From contig NW_026705454.1 of NCBI RefSeq assembly GCF_029867415.1, forward strand, positions 496,001 to 560,000: a stretch of DNA of 64,000 bases, given 5' to 3'. The translations under genes were made by a program, and so were the position numbers. Shown in pieces: positions 1 through 8,980 of the stretch. The first letter of the stretch is position 1. Every line of letters begins with the position of its first letter. The notes beneath the pieces were generated by a model. That model did no database searches. It saw nothing but the letters and a program-made list of their open reading frames with translations, and had not been told where the DNA came from. Source of the DNA: Vicia villosa. Lineage: Eukaryota > Streptophyta > Magnoliopsida > Fabales > Fabaceae.

Positions 1-554
1 TTATCAATTATCTTAGTTTTGATGATAACAATAATATGAATTTTGCTTAAGATAATATGGTACTCTAATCCAATGCAATTTCCCTTTCAGGAAATATATA
101 TAAAGAGTACGCATAATTCAGCGCTCAGAAGATGTGTCTCAAATGGTTCAGCATGCAACATCAGAACATGGTCTGGCAAGACATCAGAAGATGGTCGAAG
201 CAGAATCAGAACATGGGTCTATGGAAGCATCAGAAGAACATGAGATCAGAAGCACTGAAGATCAGAAGATGGTATCACGCTCAGAAGCACTTCAAGGTCA
301 GAAGATGCTGTGCACCAAGCTGTTTGACTCTGATGATATTCAAACGTCGTATTCACAAACATCAGATCAGAAGGAAGTACACGTGGCAGACTACGCTGAC
401 TGACAAAAGGAACGTTAAAGCTACTAAAGGCTACGTCAGTAGACACAGCGTGAACAAGGCTCGAGGTAGTTGACAAAAGCGTATAACATTAAATGCAAAG
501 CTGTACGGAACACGCAAAGCATTAAATGCATTCAACGGTCATCTTCTCAACGCC

Positions 555-563
555 TATAAATAT
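555..563 (+). promoter_or_regulatory. TATA box of the 5' LTR promoter
   Basis: TATAAATAT in the middle of the LTR, in the conserved context CGCC-TATAAATATGAAG. The same box occurs in the 3' LTR at 8291 and, on the minus strand, in the LTRs of elements B, C and D. It should drive the genomic transcript from U3 into R. Confidence 0.75.
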
Positions 564-830
564 GAAGTTCTGATGAGAAGCAAGGTTAACGATTTTCGCA
601 CCAATACAATTCAAATTCACTTGCTGAAACTCTGTTCAAATCAAAACTCAGAATCTTCATCTTCATCAAAGCTCACTACATTGCTGTTGTAATATCTTAG
701 TGAGATTAAGCTTAAATTGTAAGAGAAATATCACAGTTGTGATTATCGCTTTTAAGAAGCATTTGTAAACTCTTGAATAGATTACATTAAGTTGTAAGGA
801 ACTAGAGTGATCAGTTGATCAGTATACTCT

Positions 831-930
831 AGGAAGTCTTAGCAGTTAGCTGAGCAGGAAGTCTTGGCAGTTGGCTGAGCAGGAAGTCTTGGCAGTTGGC
901 TGAGCAGAAAGTCTTAGGAGTGAACTAAGC
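831..930 (+). repeat. Four 25-bp tandem units in the LTR
   Basis: Units start at 831, 856, 881 and 906 with core AGGAAGTCTTGGCAGTTGGC; the second and third are identical. Repeated at 8567-8666 in the 3' LTR. LTRs B and C carry a different array (66-bp unit) at the equivalent place, so this part of the LTR expands and contracts. Confidence 0.9.
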
Positions 931-1246
931 CTAGAGTGATCGTGTTGATCAGTAGACTCTAGAAAAGTCTTAGGAGTGAACTAAGCAGTTGTTCCTGGAG
1001 TGATCAGGTTGTGATCAGAAGACTCTGGAAGACTTAGTTGCGGCTAAGTGGAAAACCATTGTAATCCGTGCGATTAGTGGATTAAATCCTCAGTTGAGGT
1101 AAATCATCTCTGCGGGGGTGGACTGGAGTAGCTTCGTTAACAGCGAACCAGGATAAAAATAATTGTGCATTTTATTTTTATCGCTCAAGTTTTTAAGTCA
1201 CACTTATTCAATCCCCCCCTTTCTAAGTGTTTTTCTATCCTTCAAT

Positions 1247-1258
1247 TGGCATCAGAGC
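1247..1258 (+). other. Primer-binding site (initiator Met tRNA type)
   Basis: TGGCATCAGAGC begins two bases after the LTR end. It is a one-base variant of TGGTATCAGAGC, the usual plant copia site complementary to the 3' end of initiator Met tRNA. The same site follows LTRs B (11847-11858, minus) and D, and an identical one occurs in the small element at 20296-20307. Confidence 0.85.
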
Positions 1259-1331
1259 GCCGGTTCTAAGGTGCAAGCACTTAACCGTGTTTAGAAAAGA
1301 TTCAGGAAGAGAAAAACGCTTCATTTAAAAG

Positions 1332-3251
1332 ATGGTTGATGAAAGTGAAAGGACTATACCTACACCTGCATCTACATCTGGCTCTGCTGAGCAATACAAC
1401 GGTAACAATGGTTATACTAGACCGCCGGTATTTGATGGTGAAAACTTTGAATACTGGAAAGATAAACTGGAGAGTTACTTTCTGGGTCTAGATGGTGATC
1501 TATGGGATCTTCTGATGGATGGTTACAAACATCCAGTAAATGCCAGAGGCGTGAAGCTGTCAAGGCAAGAAATGAATGATGACCAAAAGAAGCTTTTCAG
1601 GAATCATCATAAATGTAGAACTGTTTTGCTGAATGCTATCTCTCATGCTGAGTATGAGAAGATATCTAACAGGGAAACGGCCTATGACATATATGAGTCC
1701 TTGAAAATGACTCATGAAGGAAATGCTCAAGTCAAGGAGACAAAAGCTCTTGCCTTAATCCAGAAGTATGAAGCCTTCAAGATGGAGGATGATGAAGACA
1801 TTGAAAAGATGTTTTCGAGATTTCAAACTCTGACTGCTGGATTGAGAGTTCTTGACAAAGGATACACCAAGGCTGATCATGTAAAGAAGATCATCAGAAG
1901 CTTACCCAGAAGATGGGGTCCGATGGTGACTGCATTCAAGATTGCGAAGAATCTGAATGAAGTCTCTCTGGAAGAGCTTATCAGTGCCTTGAGAAGCCAT
2001 GAGATTGAGCTGGACGCAAATGAGCCTCAAAAGAAAGGTAAGTCTATTGCATTAAAATCTAATATCAAGAAATGCACTAACGCTTTTCAGGCTAGAGAAG
2101 AAGATCCTGAAGAATCAGAATCTGAAGAAGAAGATGAACTGTCCATGATTTCCAGAAGGCTAAATCAACTCTGGAAGACCAAGCAAAGGAAGTTCAGAGG
2201 CTTCAGAAGTTCAAGGAAATTTGAACGTGGAGAATCTTCTGATGAAAGAAGATTTGACAAGAAGAAGGTCATGTGCTATGAATGCAATGAGCCTGGACAC
2301 TACAAGAATGAATGTCCAAATCTTCAGAAGGAAAGTCCCAAGAAAAAGTTTCATAAGAAGAAAGGTCTTATGGCAACCTGGGATGAGTCAGAAGATGATT
2401 CAGAAGATGAGCAGGCCAACTGTGCGCTGATGGCGACAGAAGATGACAGATCAGAATCTACATCAGAATCAGATTCTGAAGAGGTATTTTCTGAACTTAC
2501 TAGAGATGAGTTAGTTTCCGGTCTAACTGAACTTCTGGAACTCAAGTCTCAGATCAGTCTCAAATACAAAAAGCTGAAAAAGCAATTTGAATTTGAAACA
2601 AAGAAGCTTGAGTTGGAGAATTCTGAATTAAAGGAAAAACTTTTAAAATTATCCAACAATGTTGGATCTCCTTCTGATTCAGAAAAATCCACTCCCAGTC
2701 TGAACCATATTCTGAAAGAGTATGATTTAAGTTTCAGGAAGTTCCTATCTAGAAGTATTGGCAGAAGTCAGCTAGCTTCTATGATATATGCTGTGTCTGG
2801 AAACAAAAGAGTTGGCATTGGTTATGAGGGTGAAACCCCATACAAACTTGAACCTGTTGATGAAATGAAAATTACATACAAGCCATTGTATGATCAGTTC
2901 AAGTATGGCCACTCACATGATATTAGGCACACTTCACATGCACAAAGTTTTCACAGTACACACACTAAGAAGCATGTGACACAACCTAGGAAATATCATG
3001 AAACTCACATTAAGAATTATCATGCTGTTCCTCCTATTGCTTACAATGTTAAACCCAAGTTCAATCAGAACTTGAGAAAATCTAACAAGAAAGGACCCAA
3101 AAAGATGTGGGTACCTAAGGATAAGATTATTCCTATTGCAGATATCCTTGGCTGCAAGAAGGACAAAGCACAACATGTCATGGTACCTGGACTCTGGATG
3201 CTCGCGACACATGACAGGAAGAAGGTCTATGTTCCAAGACCTGGTGCTTAA
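1332..3251 (+). CDS. gag: Gag polyprotein of element A (copia gag, CCHC zinc knuckle)
   Basis: An intact 639-residue frame starting at an ATG 88 bases after the LTR. The first 230 residues look like the plant copia gag/UBN2 type: FDGENFEYWKDKLESYF near residue 35, then a helical region ending ALRSHEIELDANEP. An acidic, serine-rich stretch follows (about 255-275). A zinc knuckle C-x2-C-x4-H-x4-C (CYECNEPGHYKNECP) lies near residues 315-328, then a coiled-coil-like EFETKKLELENSELKEKLLK segment and a basic tail. It should form the cytoplasmic virus-like particle and bind element RNA. The last 116 bases overlap pol in another frame. Gag copies at 9849-11774 and 49903-51822 are of almost the same length (641 and 639 residues) and also open. 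Confidence 0.93.
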   Translation: MVDESERTIPTPASTSGSAEQYNGNNGYTRPPVFDGENFEYWKDKLESYFLGLDGDLWDLLMDGYKHPVNARGVKLSRQEMNDDQKKLFRNHHKCRTVLLNAISHAEYEKISNRETAYDIYESLKMTHEGNAQVKETKALALIQKYEAFKMEDDEDIEKMFSRFQTLTAGLRVLDKGYTKADHVKKIIRSLPRRWGPMVTAFKIAKNLNEVSLEELISALRSHEIELDANEPQKKGKSIALKSNIKKCTNAFQAREEDPEESESEEEDELSMISRRLNQLWKTKQRKFRGFRSSRKFERGESSDERRFDKKKVMCYECNEPGHYKNECPNLQKESPKKKFHKKKGLMATWDESEDDSEDEQANCALMATEDDRSESTSESDSEEVFSELTRDELVSGLTELLELKSQISLKYKKLKKQFEFETKKLELENSELKEKLLKLSNNVGSPSDSEKSTPSLNHILKEYDLSFRKFLSRSIGRSQLASMIYAVSGNKRVGIGYEGETPYKLEPVDEMKITYKPLYDQFKYGHSHDIRHTSHAQSFHSTHTKKHVTQPRKYHETHIKNYHAVPPIAYNVKPKFNQNLRKSNKKGPKKMWVPKDKIIPIADILGCKKDKAQHVMVPGLWMLATHDRKKVYVPRPGA

Positions 3252-4914
3252 GTCTGGAGGAGAAGTCAAGTTCGGAGGAGATCAGAAGGGCAAGATAATT
3301 GGCTCTGGAATTATAAAATCTGGTAACTCTCCTTCCATCTCTAATGTACTTCTTGTAGAAGGATTAACACATAACCTTTTATCTATCAGTCAATTAAGTG
3401 ACAATGGTTATGATGTAATCTTTAATCAAGAGTCTTGCAAGGCTGTAAATCAGAAGGATGGCTCAATCCTATTTACAGGCAAGAGGAAGAACAACATTTA
3501 TAAGACAGATCTGCAAGATCTTATGAGTCAGAAGGTGACTTGTCTTATGTCTGTTTCTGAAGAGCAGTGGATCTGGCACAGGAGATTAGGTCATGCTAGT
3601 TTGAGAAAGATCTCTCAAATTAACAAACTGAATCTTGTCAGAGGACTCCCTAATCTGAAATTCCAATCAGATGCTCTTTGTGAAGCATGTCAGAAGGGCA
3701 AGTTCTCCAAACCTGCATTCAAGTCTAAGAATGTTGTTTCTACCTCAAGGCCATTAGAACTCTTGCACATTGATCTGTTTGGACCAGTCAAAACAGCATC
3801 TGTCAGAGGAAAGAAATATGGATTAGTCATCGTAGATGATTATAGCCGCTGGACATGGGTAAAATTCTTAAAACACAAGGATGAGACTCATTCAGTGTTC
3901 TTTGATTTCTGCATTCAGATTCAATCTGAAAAAGAGTGTAAAATCATAAAGGTCAGAAGTGATCATGGTGGTGAATTTGAGAACAAATCCTTTGAAGAAT
4001 TCTTCAAAGAAAATGGTATTGCCCATGATTTCTCTTGTCCTAGAACTCCACAGCAAAATGGGGTTGTAGAACGAAAGAATAGGACTCTTCAAGAAATAGC
4101 CAGAACCATGATCAATGAAACCAATATGGCTAAGCATTTCTGGGCAGAAGCAATAAACACTGCATGTTATATTCAGAATAGAATCTCTATCAGACCTATT
4201 CTAAATAAGACTCCCTATGAATTGTGGAAGAATAGAAAGCCCAACATTTCATATTTCCATCCTTTTGGATGTGTATGCTTTATTCTGAACACTAAAGATC
4301 ATCTTGGTAAGTTTGATTCCAAAGCTCAAAAGTGTTTCCTTCTTGGATATTCTGAAAGCTCAAAAGGCTACAGGGTATACAATACTGAAACATTGGTTGT
4401 AGAAGAATCAATCAATATCAGGTTTGATGATAAGCTTGGTTCTGAAAAACCAAAGCAGGTTGATAATTTTGCAGGTTATGATATTGACATCTCAGAAGTT
4501 GTTGAGCCAAGAAGCAACGCATCAGAAGCAGAGCTCCTCAGAAGCAAAGAATCTGAAGATCAAGTAACAGCTTCTCTGGAGGATCTAAGTATTTCTGAAG
4601 AACCATCTGTCAGAAGATCATCCAGACTCATCTCTGGTCATTCAGAAGATGTCATTCTTGGAAAGAAGGATGATCCAATCAGAACAAGAGCATTCCTTAG
4701 GAACAATGCAGACTGTCAATTAGGTCTTGTATCTTTGATCGAGCCAACTTCTGTTGATCATGCTCTAGAAGATCCAGACTGGATAATTGCTATGCAAGAA
4801 GAACTAAATCAGTTTACAAGGAATGATGTTTGGGATCTTGTTCCTAGACCAGATGGATTCAACATAATTGGTACAAAATGGGTCTTCAGAAACAAGCTCA
4901 GAATGAGAAGATGA
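3076..4914 (+). CDS. pol: Pol of element A: protease, integrase, start of RT only (truncated)
   Basis: Open from 3076 in the +1 frame relative to gag, with no obvious ATG at the start, so it is probably reached from gag. Domains in order: aspartic protease with the DSG active site (WYLDSGCSRHMTG, about 3187-3225); pre-integrase zinc region (H-x-H...C-x2-C, IWHRRLGHAS to CEACQKGK); integrase core with the D,D,E triad visible as HIDLFGP, VRSDHGGEF and QQNGVVERKNR; then the beginning of RT (DWIIAMQEELNQF ... GTKWVFRNKL). It then runs into RMRR and a stop. The family normally continues for several hundred more residues through RT and RNase H, so this is an internal deletion. Integrase looks intact. 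Protease and integrase could act on the element's own particle, but cDNA synthesis needs an RT supplied from elsewhere. Confidence 0.9.
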   Translation, partial: ENLTRKDPKRCGYLRIRLFLLQISLAARRTKHNMSWYLDSGCSRHMTGRRSMFQDLVLKSGGEVKFGGDQKGKIIGSGIIKSGNSPSISNVLLVEGLTHNLLSISQLSDNGYDVIFNQESCKAVNQKDGSILFTGKRKNNIYKTDLQDLMSQKVTCLMSVSEEQWIWHRRLGHASLRKISQINKLNLVRGLPNLKFQSDALCEACQKGKFSKPAFKSKNVVSTSRPLELLHIDLFGPVKTASVRGKKYGLVIVDDYSRWTWVKFLKHKDETHSVFFDFCIQIQSEKECKIIKVRSDHGGEFENKSFEEFFKENGIAHDFSCPRTPQQNGVVERKNRTLQEIARTMINETNMAKHFWAEAINTACYIQNRISIRPILNKTPYELWKNRKPNISYFHPFGCVCFILNTKDHLGKFDSKAQKCFLLGYSESSKGYRVYNTETLVVEESINIRFDDKLGSEKPKQVDNFAGYDIDISEVVEPRSNASEAELLRSKESEDQVTASLEDLSISEEPSVRRSSRLISGHSEDVILGKKDDPIRTRAFLRNNADCQLGLVSLIEPTSVDHALEDPDWIIAMQEELNQFTRNDVWDLVPRPDGFNIIGTKWVFRNKLRMRR

Positions 4915-5358
4915 GAAATTCTTACGTATGAGTATCCTTTGATATGAAATTTTTTTTGTTAAGAAGTTCTGATAGAAATCAATTAGAAATTGTGATTCAG
5001 TTATTACTAACGTTTCAGTGTCTAAGTTGATTCAGAATCTCTCTTCAAAGCAAAACAGCTGTAACTGGCTATCCAGATGGTAAACACGTGTTCACTATTC
5101 CTGGACAAGCGTGCGTGCAGTTGAGGGGACGTCTTCTTAGGTAACTGTGCAAATCACGTCTTTTGTCATTATTATCTCTCCTCATGTCACGTAACATTAA
5201 ATGCTTTTCATCATTTACTCTCTTTTCAGTTTTCTTTTTATACTCTTCAAACGTTTCTTTTCCCTCTCATATTTCTCTCTCTCTGCATTCGGTTTCTTTT
5301 TCATCTCTCTCTTTTCATATCATAAACCCTAGCTATTTCCATTATTTGAAAGTTCATC
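4915..5358 (+). promoter_or_regulatory. Promoter-like block upstream of the extra ORF of element A
   Basis: A 444-base gap without coding sequence. It has a G-box CACGTG (5095-5100), then GCGTGCAGTTGA, GACGTC and TAGGTAACTG. A TATA-like TTTATAC (5237-5243) follows about 115 bases before the ATG, and then a pyrimidine-rich leader with AAACCCTAG close to the start codon. The same elements in the same order precede the homologous ORF of element D (49129-49475, minus), although the two sequences have diverged. This suggests an internal RNA polymerase II promoter giving the extra ORF its own mRNA; inference from sequence alone. Confidence 0.55.
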
Positions 5359-6558
5359 ATGAATCCATCGTCAGGCTCTGGAAATCAAGACAATGATAAG
5401 AAACAAAAGAGAAAGGCATCTGCTGAACCTGAAACCAAACCTAAAAGAGTTAGGATCTCCTATGACCCTCTCAAAATATATCAACCCCTTGACGATTCTC
5501 GTCAATCACCTCCCTCTTCAAAGACCTCCACCACCTCTTCCTCCTCATTCATCCTCTCGGAACCACCTTCTTCACCATCTGATATCTCCTCTCCTTTAAC
5601 CCTTCCCTCAGATATTTCTTCATCCCTCTCATACCCTTTTCCCACCAGAACACCTAATCCCTATAGTGTTGTTCTTCCCGACTCAAGGATCACTGTCAAC
5701 CCTCCAACCCCTACCACTCAAACATATCTGGAGCTCTTACATGCTGATGTAAGTGGCTGGTTGGAGATTCTTGGTGCTGCTCACCTTAATCATCTGGATG
5801 AGTATGCTACAAACAACCTCTGGAATACCTTTCGTCAGGATTTTCTGGAGAAGGCTACAGACACTCAGAGAAGGATTATGTCTGAAGCTCCTGGTGTTCG
5901 TGGTCTCCGGTTGGAAGTTGGTGAGAGCAGCCATCACTGTCTCATCAGGAACAGAAGAGTTCTTGAAGAGAAGATACCTGCAGATGAGTTGGAAGAAGAA
6001 AATCTCTGCAGAGATATCGTGGTGTGGAAACCCCGGTCTTCTGTGCTCTGGTTTCCTGTGCTGACTGGAGATTTTCAGTGGCTGTTCAACTGGTTCAGAA
6101 TGAACCCTTCTGAAAATGCACCTCACATGGTCTTTCCAGTAGTGGTTTATCGTGCTGAAGTTGCTGATCCTACTCCTCCAACAAACCTTGCAGCTATTCT
6201 TCAAGCATTGGAAGATGGAACTTCTGAGCTGCCTGAACCAGAATATACTAAGGCTCTTTCTGAGTCAGACTCAGATGAGGAAATGGGAGATGCACAAGCT
6301 GAAGATCTTCCAGAAGATCACTCTGCTGAGATTGCTGTCCCTCTGGGCAGAAATACTGGTGCTTCTTCTTCGGGTGAAACCTCAGCTCTGATGGAGACCT
6401 TGGAAACTCTTCATCAGAATCAAGATATGCTGGCTTCTCGTTTGGATGCGCAAGAAGCAGCCAATGCTGAGTTTCGTTCCTTCATGACAAGGCAAGCTGC
6501 AAGCACTGACGGGATTCATGCTGTTCTGGCGCGGATTTTGCGTAGGCTAGGATCTTAG
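5359..6558 (+). CDS. Extra ORF behind pol, short form (399 aa), function unknown
   Basis: Starts at an ATG (MNPSSGSGNQ) after a leader with AAACCCTAG. The N-terminus has a basic patch that could be a nuclear signal (KKQKRK ... KPKRVR). A Ser/Pro/Thr-rich low-complexity stretch follows (about 45-120), then a folded-looking region (about 125-275), an acidic linker, and a C-terminal helix with coiled-coil character ending ILRRLGS. The last 260 residues match the C-terminus of the 913-residue ORF of element D, for example NLAAILQALE, followed by D/N-G-x-SE and a closing IL-x-RLG. The large N-terminal domain of that protein is absent here. It occupies the place where SIRE-type elements carry their so-called envelope-like ORF, but I see no signal peptide or membrane segment. 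Role unknown. Confidence 0.75.
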   Translation: MNPSSGSGNQDNDKKQKRKASAEPETKPKRVRISYDPLKIYQPLDDSRQSPPSSKTSTTSSSSFILSEPPSSPSDISSPLTLPSDISSSLSYPFPTRTPNPYSVVLPDSRITVNPPTPTTQTYLELLHADVSGWLEILGAAHLNHLDEYATNNLWNTFRQDFLEKATDTQRRIMSEAPGVRGLRLEVGESSHHCLIRNRRVLEEKIPADELEEENLCRDIVVWKPRSSVLWFPVLTGDFQWLFNWFRMNPSENAPHMVFPVVVYRAEVADPTPPTNLAAILQALEDGTSELPEPEYTKALSESDSDEEMGDAQAEDLPEDHSAEIAVPLGRNTGASSSGETSALMETLETLHQNQDMLASRLDAQEAANAEFRSFMTRQAASTDGIHAVLARILRRLGS

Positions 6559-7702
6559 TCTTTTAGTCTTTGTAGTCTCCTTTCCTTGTTGCATCTGTTT
6601 TCCTGCATTCCTGTCTTGTAAAACTTTGATTTATCAATGAAAAAGTTTCCTTGTGTTTTACATTCCAGTAAATGTTTTCTTTTGTCGTTTTATACATCTG
6701 AATCTTTTTATATATACTTTTTGATGTTATGACAAAAAGGGGGAGAAAGATAAATGATAAATGATTTGATTAAATCTATCAGTTGCTGGGTAAAGGCTCC
6801 CACACATTCACTAACAAGAACTGCAAGTTCTATATGGTTTAAGTGTTTTGCAGGTACAAAGAAGTGAAGTGAATCTTCAAAGCAAACACTAGAAGCAAAA
6901 CCATTGAAACTGAAGCAAGCTGAGTGCTGTCAAGCTTCAGAGATCAGAAGCAAGAAAGAAGAATGAATCAGAAGCACTGATAATAGAATTTGAACATTCA
7001 TGTTCTGACAAAATTCTATTTGCCCTGATACACATAATGTTATGGCTCTGATACATTATTTGCTTTGATACATGTTTTTAGCCTAAAATGCTCTGATACA
7101 TTTGGCTCTGATACATATCATGTATTTGAATATACATTTTATGTTCTAACTCGTTCATGCTGACTTTTGTCGTTTAGTTTTTGTTCTGTAACATTTCAGG
7201 ATGTAGAGATGCTCAAATGATGCTCTGGTACATTCAACAATGTTCTGATACAAATCTAGCATGAAGTGTTGTTAGTAGAAATTCAAGTTCTGAAGCTATC
7301 CGAGGGAAGCAGAAATCAGAAGATGTGAATGTTCTAAAAAGATCCAGAAATTCAAGTTCTGAAGCTGTCCTGAATGGAAGCAGAAGTCAGAAGCTGTGAA
7401 TGTTCTGAAGATCAAAGAAATTCAAGTTCTGAAGCTGTCCAATGGAAGCAGAAGTCAGAAGCTATGGATTCTCTGAAGGCAGAAGCTCATATGATCGTCT
7501 CTACCGAAATAATCAGGGAAGTCTTTTATTAAAGTTCTTCGAGTATTTATTTCAGGGGGAGATTATTTATCTCAGGGGGAGATTGTTAATCTCAGGGGGA
7601 GACATATTCATATGCTTATGCTATAGCTGTGTAATTTGTCTTTTGCCGTCTACTCTTTCTGATCGCAAATTCATATCATTTATATATGTTTTTGTCATCA
7701 TC
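6559..7702 (+). repeat. 3' non-coding region of element A: repeats and decoy polypurine tracts
   Basis: No gene. In order: a GGGGGAGAAAG tract near 6738; about six copies of CTCTGATACAT-like motifs (7025-7125); three tandem units of about 70 bp starting at 7279, 7348 and 7418 (AAATTCAAGTTCTGAAGCTG ...); and three GGGGGAGA tracts at 7555, 7575 and 7595. The one at 7575 is followed by TTGTTA, as at the true LTR start. Element D has five of the 70-bp units instead of three. Multiple PPT-like tracts are a known Sirevirus trait. Confidence 0.8.
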
Positions 7703-7716
7703 AAAAAGGGGGAGAT
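7703..7716 (+). other. Polypurine tract of element A
   Basis: AAAAAGGGGGAGAT ends directly at the 3' LTR start (TGTTAGAACAAG). It is the expected primer for plus-strand DNA synthesis. Confidence 0.85.
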
Positions 7717-8980
7717 TGTTAGAACAAGATTTGTTCTTATCAATTATCTTAGTTTTGATGATAACAATAATATGAATTTTGCTTAAGATAATATGGTACT
7801 CTAATCCAATGCAATTTCCCTTTCAGGAAATATATATAAAGAGTACGCATAATTCAGCGCTCAGAAGATGTGTCTCAAATGGTTCAGCATGCAACATCAG
7901 AACATGGTCTGGCAAGACATCAGAAGATGGTCGAAGCAGAATCAGAACATGGGTCTATGGAAGCATCAGAAGAACATGAGATCAGAAGCACTGAAGATCA
8001 GAAGATGGTATCACGCTCAGAAGCACTTCAAGGTCAGAAGATGCTGTGCACCAAGCTGTTTGACTCTGATGATATTCAAACGTCGTATTCACAAACATCA
8101 GATCAGAAGGAAGTACACGTGGCAGACTACGCTGACTGACAAAAGGAACGTTAAAGCTACTAAAGGCTACGTCAGTAGACACAGCGTGAACAAGGCTCGA
8201 GGTAGTTGACAAAAGCGTATAACATTAAATGCAAAGCTGTACGGAACACGCAAAGCATTAAATGCATTCAACGGTCATCTTCTCAACGCCTATAAATATG
8301 AAGTTCTGATGAGAAGCAAGGTTAACGATTTTCGCACCAATACAATTCAAATTCACTTGCTGAAACTCTGTTCAAATCAAAACTCAGAATCTTCATCTTC
8401 ATCAAAGCTCACTACATTGCTGTTGTAATATCTTAGTGAGATTAAGCTTAAATTGTAAGAGAAATATCACAGTTGTGATTATCGCTTTTAAGAAGCATTT
8501 GTAAACTCTTGAATAGATTACATTAAGTTGTAAGGAACTAGAGTGATCAGTTGATCAGTATACTCTAGGAAGTCTTAGCAGTTAGCTGAGCAGGAAGTCT
8601 TGGCAGTTGGCTGAGCAGGAAGTCTTGGCAGTTGGCTGAGCAGAAAGTCTTAGGAGTGAACTAAGCCTAGAGTGATCGTGTTGATCAGTAGACTCTAGAA
8701 AAGTCTTAGGAGTGAACTAAGCAGTTGTTCCTGGAGTGATCAGGTTGTGATCAGAAGACTCTGGAAGACTTAGTTGCGGCTAAGTGGAAAACCATTGTAA
8801 TCCGTGCGATTAGTGGATTAAATCCTCAGTTGAGGTAAATCATCTCTGCGGGGGTGGACTGGAGTAGCTTCGTTAACAGCGAACCAGGATAAAAATAATT
8901 GTGCATTTTATTTTTATCGCTCAAGTTTTTAAGTCACACTTATTCAATCCCCCCCTTTCTAAGTGTTTTTCTATCCTTCA
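7717..8980 (+). repeat. 3' LTR of element A (1264 bp)
   Basis: Begins TGTTAGAACA and ends CCTTCA, giving TG...CA ends. Identical to the 5' LTR wherever compared, including the 25-bp array (8567-8666) and TATA box (8291). The right TSD should be GACAC (8981-8985); its partner is outside the window. Confidence 0.95.

Larger units (their letters stand above)
1..1244 (+). repeat. 5' LTR of element A (first 20 bases outside the window)
   Basis: Matches 7737-8980 base for base in all stretches compared. It ends ...CCTTCA directly before the primer-binding site. The U3 part (about 110-330) is dense in copies of TCAGAAG and ATCAGAAC. A TATA box lies at 555-563 and a 25-bp tandem array at 831-930. 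Short frames inside it recur identically in the other LTR and are not genes. Confidence 0.95.
1..8980 (+). mobile_element. Ty1-copia LTR retrotransposon A (SIRE/Maximus-like), RT-deleted, recent
   Basis: Layout: LTR, primer-binding site, gag, overlapping pol, spacer with promoter-like motifs, extra ORF, repeat-rich 3' region, polypurine tract, LTR. The left LTR begins 20 bases inside the element, so its start and left TSD lie outside the window. Pol stops just after the first residues of reverse transcriptase, so RT and RNase H are missing and the element cannot copy itself alone. The two LTRs show no difference in the long stretches compared by eye, so insertion was very recent. Gag with one zinc knuckle, several GGGGGAGAT tracts and an extra ORF after pol are features known from the SIRE/Sirevirus lineage; that assignment is inference. 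It sits inside another LTR sequence (8981-9653). Confidence 0.9.

Noticed and set aside
43..476. Several short ORFs on both strands in the LTRs, present at each LTR copy
   Set aside because: They lie in U3 repeats upstream of the LTR TATA box, overlap each other in several frames and have no family resemblance.
5359..6558. Calling the accessory ORF an envelope protein
   Set aside because: No signal peptide, membrane segment or cleavage-like site seen; composition suggests a soluble, possibly nuclear protein.
1..8980. Element A as an autonomous retrotransposon
   Set aside because: Pol stops shortly after the RT begins; RT and RNase H are absent.
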